This document shows, in pieces, positions 58,290-64,000 of a stretch of 64,000 nt of DNA. A program made the translations under genes and the position numbers. This DNA comes from Alloacidobacterium sp035547425 (GTDB lineage Bacteria > Acidobacteriota > Terriglobia > Terriglobales > Acidobacteriaceae): positions 124,001 through 188,000 of the forward strand of contig DASZUU010000049.1 of the NCBI GenBank assembly GCA_035547425.1, given 5' to 3'. Every line of letters begins with the position of its first letter. Within the stretch, counting starts at the first letter, position 1. A model generated the notes under the pieces. The model was not told where the DNA came from. It ran no database searches and saw nothing but the letters and a program-made list of their open reading frames with translations.

Positions 58290-59222
58290 CTAATGGCTGG
58301 TTGGCGCTGGAGAAACCCGCGGATGCGATGCCGTGCTGCCTTCAGTCATGCCGAGAGCCCATTTGATCGCTTCAAAATACATCTTCCGAATATCCGGATC
58401 ATTCCATGCCTCTTCCGTATGGCCGAGCGTGGAATAAAATACGCGGCCTTTGCCGTACATTTTGCTCCAGGCTACGGGAAAGTCATGGTCCTGGCGATGA
58501 ATGCGGGGATTATTGTCGTAATTGAGCTTGGAAGGATCGAGACTCAGCAATACGTTTACCTTGTCGCGCGACCATGCTTTCGGCTGATAAATTTCGTCGT
58601 ATTTTACAAATTCCTTCGGGAAATGCCGTACAGCAGGGAAGTCGGGATCTTCGTTGATGATGGGAGCATTAAAGGTCATCCACGGATGCTGGTCGAACCA
58701 TCCTCCGATCATCTCACCGTACTCAGGCCATGTGTAGTTCGTATCGAGCGCTGCATGAATGCCGACAAAACCCTTGCCATCTTCCTTAATAAAGGACATC
58801 ATGTCCTGCTTCTGACTCGCATCCATGTCCAACTCGCCGGTGGTGCTGGCAAAGATAAGAACATCGAAATAGTTAAGGTTTTTCGCGTTGCGTCCGAGGT
58901 CTTTCTTCGTCAGCAGCTCCGTATCGGTGCGCATCTCGGTGTCCCAAAGACCACTTTCTTTACCCATGTCATAGATGGCATTCATTGCAGCCGAAACCGA
59001 ATCGTGCTCAAAACCCTTGGTTTCTCCGATTACGAGGACGTGCTTGAGATGGACTTGCTTCGCATGTGGCGGTGGAGGCGTCCCGAGATCTTTTGCGGGC
59101 TGCTGCGCATTGCTTGTGAAGCCGAAGATTCCGAAAAGAAGCAGGGCAAACGAAGAGCAGAAAAACTTCCCAGGAAGACGCAAGGACTCTCCTTCTATTA
59201 CTGAAAATGTCTTATTGACCAT
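58290..59222 (-). CDS. ThuA domain protein, exported
   Basis: 310 residues with an N-terminal signal helix (SSFALLLFGIFGFTSNAQQ). HVLVIGETKGFEHDSVSAAM, FIKEDGKGFVGIHAAL, and YDEIYQPKAWSRDKVNVLLSLD with FYSTLGHTEEAW near the end are the ThuA signature, a class-I glutamine-amidotransferase-like fold. The family acts in sugar catabolism after oxidation to 3-keto-sugars. It is first of the three-gene sugar block. Confidence 0.9.
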   Translation of the reverse strand: MVNKTFSVIEGESLRLPGKFFCSSFALLLFGIFGFTSNAQQPAKDLGTPPPPHAKQVHLKHVLVIGETKGFEHDSVSAAMNAIYDMGKESGLWDTEMRTDTELLTKKDLGRNAKNLNYFDVLIFASTTGELDMDASQKQDMMSFIKEDGKGFVGIHAALDTNYTWPEYGEMIGGWFDQHPWMTFNAPIINEDPDFPAVRHFPKEFVKYDEIYQPKAWSRDKVNVLLSLDPSKLNYDNNPRIHRQDHDFPVAWSKMYGKGRVFYSTLGHTEEAWNDPDIRKMYFEAIKWALGMTEGSTASHPRVSPAPTSH

Positions 59223-59463
59223 GAAGGATATATCTTTGCAGATGCTTCTGTGAAGAGCGCTCGCCTATTTTTGAGGCTATGGCAAATTGATACGTAAAAT
59301 TATTTATTCGATCGACTAGCCGAGATTGTGGTGCATGATGCTACAAATTTATCCTATAGAGTTAAGGTTTTCTGAATCGGTGATGTAGTTTTACGTGGCT
59401 TAATATTCCCTTATTTCCATCTCTTCGTTCCATCTGTACGGTACCCATATATTGCGACATATA

Positions 59464-60564
59464 TTATCGTGTAATTGCTTCATTGACTCCAAGCACTGTT
59501 AGAAAAGCCGCCACTTGCTTTTCAGCGGAAAACTTCTTCAGTTGATCATTTAGGCCAGTTAGATGCTTTCGGGGATCATCCGCGATTGTTTTGATTGCCC
59601 ATGCGGCGTCTTCGTAATTGTGCGGGTCCACGCCAATTCCTGTGAGACCCATGACTTCGGGTAAAGAAGAAATATTAGATGCTACGGAAGGCTTATGATA
59701 ACTTAGAGCCTCAAGCACTGGAATGCCGAACCCCTCATACAAACTAAGTAGAATATGGCCTTTGCAGGTTGCATATAACTCATGCAGCACCTGCTCCGAC
59801 ACATAACCTCGGAACTCGATCCGCCGTTCCATTCCCAATGCTGCAACAAGGTTTGTATATTCATCATTGCCCCAGCCACTGCCGCCTACAATAATCAGTC
59901 GGTGATTCTCTGTATCATAACGTTCACAGAACTTTGAAAATGAGCGAATCACGCCGAGGAGGTTTTTCGCGGGCTGGCGAGTGCCGACAGCCAGAAAAAA
60001 TGGATCGTAGCGGATATGTGAGACGTTTCTGGTCTTAATGAAGTTATAGATGATCTGAATACGTGAGCTTTGAACTCCTGTAATGCGTATCAAGTCGCGC
60101 TTTGAATTTTCCGACACTGTAATGATCTGATCTGAAAAGCGAGCAAGGAGTCGAGTGATATATCGCACGTATGTACTTTGCAGCAATCCGTACTTATTCG
60201 GGACATAAAACGGAGTCAGATCGTGAATAGTAGTGATCATCACTACTGGATTGAATCTGAAGAGCGGATTGGCAGTACACGGTGAGTAGAGAATGTTCAT
60301 TTGCCGACAGCGGAACGGAAGAACAAGCTGCTCGTATAAAATACGAGCAGCTCTGTTCGGGAAATTTGGAACGTTCACCCGCGTCACACGGATCATTTCC
60401 GGAATCTGAATCACTCGTTCAAATTCAAATCGACGCTGGCAGAAAAAAAAGAATTCTGTGTCAACAAGCGGCGGCAGCGCCTCAAAGAGCCTCTTGAAAA
60501 AATAGCCTACCCCTGTTAGGTCAGGAGTATCGAACGAGAGTAGATTTACTGCGATCCTCTTCAC
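59464..60564 (-). CDS. GT4 family glycosyltransferase
   Basis: 366 residues. N-terminal VNLLSFDTPDLTGVGYFFKRLFEALP; C-terminal GT-B domain with FFLAVGTRQPAKNLLGVIRSF, IIVGGSGWGNDEYTN, GHILLSLYEGFGIPVLEALSYHKPSVASNISSLPEV (in part) containing the E-x7-E donor motif. It transfers a sugar in exopolysaccharide or O-antigen synthesis. Last gene of the leftward polysaccharide cluster visible here. Confidence 0.92.
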   Translation of the reverse strand: MKRIAVNLLSFDTPDLTGVGYFFKRLFEALPPLVDTEFFFFCQRRFEFERVIQIPEMIRVTRVNVPNFPNRAARILYEQLVLPFRCRQMNILYSPCTANPLFRFNPVVMITTIHDLTPFYVPNKYGLLQSTYVRYITRLLARFSDQIITVSENSKRDLIRITGVQSSRIQIIYNFIKTRNVSHIRYDPFFLAVGTRQPAKNLLGVIRSFSKFCERYDTENHRLIIVGGSGWGNDEYTNLVAALGMERRIEFRGYVSEQVLHELYATCKGHILLSLYEGFGIPVLEALSYHKPSVASNISSLPEVMGLTGIGVDPHNYEDAAWAIKTIADDPRKHLTGLNDQLKKFSAEKQVAAFLTVLGVNEAITR

Positions 60565-60664
60565 TGCCTTCTCATCCTTAATGCACCCTAGTTGCGATAC
60601 TGTTTGCCACGTGGGTACTGTCAGTCTCCTCCGTCAGCTTGCAACACAATACCTATGTTTATAG

Positions 60665-61897
60665 TTAAGATAGTTTAGGCGTATAGGTAGAGTTCTTTTC
60701 AGCTGAACGATAGACATTGAGATGCTCTTCTACAAAGCGCTGGCGATTCATGAAGCAGTGGCTACTCCTTTTTGCTTCCGTCCCCATTCGTTTACATAAT
60801 GTCTTGTCCGTACTGAGTCGCTGCATCGCTGACAGCATTTCGTTTGGACTATCGGCCTTGAAAAGCAATCCATTGACCCCGTCCGTGATCATCTCCGGAT
60901 TGCCGCCAACTAATGATGCGATGACTGGTTTGCCGAATGCCATTGCTTCGATTACGACTGTTCCAAGAGGTTCATTCCACAAAGATGGTACAACCACAAC
61001 ATCCACAGAGCGGAGAAACTCAGCAGCTGCGGCTTTCCCGACAAACTTGATAGGCGCTCCTTTTGCCATCTCATTCAGTTTTGACGTATACTCCCCCCCC
61101 CCTTCCCCGGCGATCCAGAGTTCAGTATTTAACGGAGGAGTTTGTGCATAACTGCGTATTAGAATCTCGATACCTTTATGCGGTGCCAGCGCTCCAATAT
61201 ATCCAAAGCGAAATGGTGTGTGCGCCTGCTGTTCTTCAAATCCGGCAAATTCACCACCGAGTTCCTCTCGACTGCGCGCATTATGAACCACCACTTTTTC
61301 AGATACTCCTTTAAAATAGCCTGCATCGACTAAGCGTTCGAGAACTGAACAACTAACTCCGATTACACCCGACAAATGTCGGCTCATTTGTTTGTGCGGC
61401 AACCTCATGAGACTGCAACCTGAACACTGTGTCCTGCAGTCGGTACCCCGTCGAAACATGAGACCACGACACATAAGTTGATAATCATGCAGTACTTGAA
61501 CGACCGGTACTCCTTTATTGAGCAGAACTGACCATGCTGATGCTGACCAGCCGGCCAGGTTGTGTACCGAAACCACTGAGGGCTTTTCAGCTTCGACCAC
61601 ATCTGCTACAAAACGGCGCATAAGGGGATTGTAGATATCCAGCACACGCCAGATTTGACGGGATAAAAATAATGGAGATCGTGCGGATGGTTTGTGCCAA
61701 TACAGATTCCGCAGTCCTGCGCGCCAAACAGGAATTCCGTTGATTTCTTCTCGATAAAGGCCCGGTCGATTTGTTGTGGTGAGAACAGCAACGCCGATTC
61801 CTTGAGATGCAATTCCCTCGACCAATGATTGCAACACGACCTCCGCTCCGCCTACGAGGTCTGGTGCGTAAAAAGAGTTCACAAACAAAATCTTCAA
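60665..61897 (-). CDS. GT4 family glycosyltransferase with poly-G tract
   Basis: 410 residues. The start MKILFVNSFYAPDLVGGAEV is typical of GT4 enzymes; FRFGYIGALAPHKGIEILIRSY, LWIAGEGGGEYTSK and VVVPSLWNEPLGTVVIEAMAFGKPVIASLVGGNPEM (in part) form the C-terminal donor domain. CRTQCSGC after the first domain (about residues 154-161) is a Cys cluster often seen in this subgroup. The GEGGGE segment is encoded by a run of ten G (61093-61102 on the complementary strand), which could slip. Confidence 0.92.
   Translation of the reverse strand: MKILFVNSFYAPDLVGGAEVVLQSLVEGIASQGIGVAVLTTTNRPGLYREEINGIPVWRAGLRNLYWHKPSARSPLFLSRQIWRVLDIYNPLMRRFVADVVEAEKPSVVSVHNLAGWSASAWSVLLNKGVPVVQVLHDYQLMCRGLMFRRGTDCRTQCSGCSLMRLPHKQMSRHLSGVIGVSCSVLERLVDAGYFKGVSEKVVVHNARSREELGGEFAGFEEQQAHTPFRFGYIGALAPHKGIEILIRSYAQTPPLNTELWIAGEGGGEYTSKLNEMAKGAPIKFVGKAAAAEFLRSVDVVVVPSLWNEPLGTVVIEAMAFGKPVIASLVGGNPEMITDGVNGLLFKADSPNEMLSAMQRLSTDKTLCKRMGTEAKRSSHCFMNRQRFVEEHLNVYRSAEKNSTYTPKLS
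61093..61102 (-). repeat. Homopolymer G(10) in the glycosyltransferase gene
   Basis: The plus strand shows ten consecutive C, so the coding strand has ten G, encoding GGG in GEGGGE. A one-base slip would shift the frame near the middle of the enzyme. In this sequence the gene is in frame (ON). Confidence 0.85.
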
Positions 61898-62005
61898 GAG
61901 AAGCCACCTGCCTATAGAGCATAAATTTGCAGTTCATATCCTAAATGTCGTGAAGAAAATTGACAGTTGGTCATAATACAGGCCCAACGCTCTCGATTTG
62001 ACTTG

Positions 62006-63154
62006 CTATTGCCCAGACAGGAGTGCATTCGTGTAGTGAAGAAAAATATATGTTCCAGTTTCTGCATTTAGGTAATAGAGACCATGGATGAAATGCACAA
62101 AATATAACAGCGTAACGCCATAAATCATAACTGGTCTGAGGCGCAGATCTCCGATCCGAAAGAGAAGGAAGGGTAGAAAAATAATTTCATAAATAATGAA
62201 ATAATCGGCAAACCGTGCCATATCCCCATATGCGCGGGTGATGTTCAGAATAATCACACCAATGATGAAGATATTTAGAAGCTCGGTAGAGAATTTTGGG
62301 AGCGACTTCATGGCTTTTACTGCAAACATAAAGGCCAGCGCCAACGAGTTATAAATCAGGATTGAGGTGATGCTATGTTCTCCAGATGCAGCACCGAGAG
62401 CCATCAGATCAGTGATATGCCCCTGGTATGCAGGTGGCATGACAGGATAAAGTGCTATATAAGCGACATACAGAATGAACGATGATGGAGTCAGCACGCT
62501 TACAAGAAGTGCGACACCGTAAAGCTTTGATGGATACTTTCTCTTGATCAGCTTTGAGAATAAGATATAAATTACCCAATAACCTGCTGCTGAATAGTGA
62601 AAGGAGATAGAAGCTAAAGCAAGAAGAGCTACTTTCAACCACCTAAATTTTACCTTATCGACCTCAAGCAGACTCATAGTATAGAAGACAATTGCTACTG
62701 CACACTGTTGTCTCATTTCTATAAATAAATCTAGATATAGATGAGGCACCAGGATGTAAAACAACATTGACGTTTTGACATAGCCGGTTAGATTCCTGAT
62801 TGCACAGTAGATAAATCCTATAGTAATGAATGTATAAAGAAAGAAAAGTGCATGGTAATCGAACCCTAGGTGGTTAAGAGCTGTAGAGATGAGTACGAAG
62901 GATGGTTCGATCAATTTCTGATAATCGCCGCTGCGATAGTGCTCATAAAAATATCGATACCGTTCCATGTCCGGACTAATTGTATTTCTGAATCCGGCAA
63001 AGACAAGTGCCAATCCAATGGCAGACGCATGAAAATATCTATTCTGGGTTAATTCGCTAGTCATGCAAAGACTAGTGTATATAGCGAGCAAAATAAGATA
63101 CGGAAGAATATGTATGGGGCTCGCCAACGCTGGATTCATGTCAGACAGCAGCAT
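62006..63154 (-). CDS. EpsG-family membrane protein (polysaccharide polymerase-like)
   Basis: 382 residues with about ten TM helices. FAGFRNTISPDMERYRYFYEHY is the loop typical of EpsG/Wzy-like proteins (FR...G.D...Y...Y), followed by FFLYTFITIGFIYCAIRN and MRQQCAVAIVFYTM. It likely polymerises repeat units at the periplasmic side. The start is either ATG 63154 or ATG 63139; it overlaps the next glycosyltransferase. Codons are clearly AT-rich. Confidence 0.85.
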   Translation of the reverse strand: MLLSDMNPALASPIHILPYLILLAIYTSLCMTSELTQNRYFHASAIGLALVFAGFRNTISPDMERYRYFYEHYRSGDYQKLIEPSFVLISTALNHLGFDYHALFFLYTFITIGFIYCAIRNLTGYVKTSMLFYILVPHLYLDLFIEMRQQCAVAIVFYTMSLLEVDKVKFRWLKVALLALASISFHYSAAGYWVIYILFSKLIKRKYPSKLYGVALLVSVLTPSSFILYVAYIALYPVMPPAYQGHITDLMALGAASGEHSITSILIYNSLALAFMFAVKAMKSLPKFSTELLNIFIIGVIILNITRAYGDMARFADYFIIYEIIFLPFLLFRIGDLRLRPVMIYGVTLLYFVHFIHGLYYLNAETGTYIFLHYTNALLSGQ

Positions 63155-64000
63155 TCTCGGTGAGGCCGGCTTTTCTGGCAGGATAATTCAGCGCTGTTGC
63201 GTCTGTGATGTACCAATCGTTATCTAAAATTACGTGCAGGAGTTGCGCCGCACTTTCCCGCCATGTTTGCCATGGCATCTGCAGAGAGGATGGCGCATTA
63301 CCAGATACATAAAGCCCTATCCAATCCTGTATTGAAGTAGCAAGTTCTACTGCGGATATACCTCTGAAAAAAAATGCATAATTGCCGGCAACTTCTCTGA
63401 ATACCGGAATATCCCTAGCAATAATCGGCAAACCGTGCCGCGCAGCTTCGATCAGAGGCAGCCCGAATCCTTCAGTAAATGAGGCTGCAATCAGGCAGGA
63501 TGAGGAGGTATATAAATCGGTTAATAGTCTATCGTCGCTATTTTTTAGCCAGAACAAACGGCGGTCGCACTCGGGATGTTTATCGAATTCATCAGCAAAA
63601 GCTTGCATGCGCCATCCTTCCTTCCCGACAATAATAAGGTTACAATCATAGCCAGCTCTCCATATCAACCCAATGGCCGCAAGAACTTGCTCGTAGCCCT
63701 TATGTGGCGCAACTGTTCCTACCATAAGAAAAGTTAGTCTTGCCTTGCAGGCAACGAGAACCTCCAGTCCGCTATCAGACCGTTCCGAAATCGAGACGTG
63801 TTTTACGGGATCAGCACCGTGATGAAAATATCCTATAGGTAAAGAATCTTTACGGTATCCGGGGTGTTCATGAATCCAGGACTGAAGTTCATCGGCAACT
63901 GCGCGCGAGACACAGACGATAGCATCCGCAACCTCCGTGGCTCCCAAGAGCCATTCTTCTAGTCCCAGTTTGGACAACTTCATGAAATATTGAGGGAAAG
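63141..64000 (-). CDS. GT4 family glycosyltransferase, C-terminal part (runs off window)
   Basis: The frame stays open to the window edge. An ATG at 63983 exists, but the preceding codons (FPQYF) and following EWLLGATEVADAIVCVSRAVADEL belong to the N-terminal GT-B domain, so the true start is beyond 64000. TFLMVGTVAPHKGYEQVLAA, NLIIVGKEGW and LIAASFTEGFGLPLIEAARHGLPIIARDIPVFREV (in part) are the GT4 donor-site motifs, with the EGFGLPLIEA box. It transfers sugars in the polysaccharide cluster. Confidence 0.9.
   Translation of the reverse strand, partial: FPQYFMKLSKLGLEEWLLGATEVADAIVCVSRAVADELQSWIHEHPGYRKDSLPIGYFHHGADPVKHVSISERSDSGLEVLVACKARLTFLMVGTVAPHKGYEQVLAAIGLIWRAGYDCNLIIVGKEGWRMQAFADEFDKHPECDRRLFWLKNSDDRLLTDLYTSSSCLIAASFTEGFGLPLIEAARHGLPIIARDIPVFREVAGNYAFFFRGISAVELATSIQDWIGLYVSGNAPSSLQMPWQTWRESAAQLLHVILDNDWYITDATALNYPARKAGLTENAAV

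Overview
The window is a bacterial chromosome segment carrying one complete-looking 40.9 kb prophage (about 520-41,436). The host genes are a C-terminal processing protease, kdsB, a PQQ-type quinoprotein with cytochrome c and a multicopper oxidase, a GH42 beta-galactosidase, Gfo/Idh plus ThuA sugar genes, and an exopolysaccharide cluster. Together they suggest a soil Acidobacteriota of the Terriglobia/Acidobacteriaceae type; this is an inference from gene content, and no rRNA is present. KdsB implies an LPS-bearing Gram-negative envelope.

Prophage. It is bounded by two perfect 56-bp direct repeats. The right copy forms the 3' part of an intact tRNA-Met(CAT) gene; the left copy is the displaced tRNA 3' fragment. 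A tyrosine integrase lies just inside attL, followed by a cluster of GATACCT operators and two rightward ribbon-helix-helix genes that probably form the regulatory switch. Almost everything else is transcribed leftward, in the direction of the tRNA. From 41.2 kb down to 31.6 kb lies a tightly overlapping early operon: a ParB-like protein, many very small Cys-rich zinc-ribbon proteins, ASCH, MazG-like and HNH proteins. At 30.8-31.6 kb is a candidate replication initiator with palindromic iterons inside its coding sequence. Then come TerS/TerL, a Bordetella BPP-1-like head module (GNAT, cupin-like, portal, staple, Bbp19-like, scaffold, capsid, Bbp16-like cement), a T7-like short-tail and ejection module (gp11-, gp12- and gp14-like, an M23 virion protein, a 2115-residue polyvalent ejection protein), a T7-type tail-fibre adaptor, a pectate-lyase-fold tailspike with a signal peptide, and a lysis cassette. 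The particle is therefore predicted to be a podovirus. A three-TM membrane gene (8102-8533) sits on the opposite strand with its own promoter and terminator, like a moron.

Right flank (41.5-59.2 kb, host). A TauE/SafE exporter is divergent from a TetR regulator across two palindromic operators. The TetR gene overlaps an Lnt-like nitrilase-domain membrane enzyme and is followed by kdsB and an azoreductase. Leftward genes follow: secreted amidohydrolase, GH42 beta-galactosidase, an M24-fold protein with degenerate metal ligands, a glycine-zipper lipoprotein, quinoprotein, tri-heme cytochrome c, multicopper oxidase, sugar isomerase/epimerase, Gfo/Idh oxidoreductase and ThuA.

Far right (59.4-64 kb). 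A visibly AT-richer polysaccharide cluster has three GT4 glycosyltransferases and an EpsG-type polymerase. One glycosyltransferase contains a run of ten G residues, a candidate phase-variation tract.

Most notable observations: iterons inside the initiator gene that are kept in two reading frames; a 17-bp motif upstream of three late-gene blocks; a short peptide motif shared by the moron and the ejection protein; the zinc-ribbon microprotein operon; and the signal-peptide tailspike.
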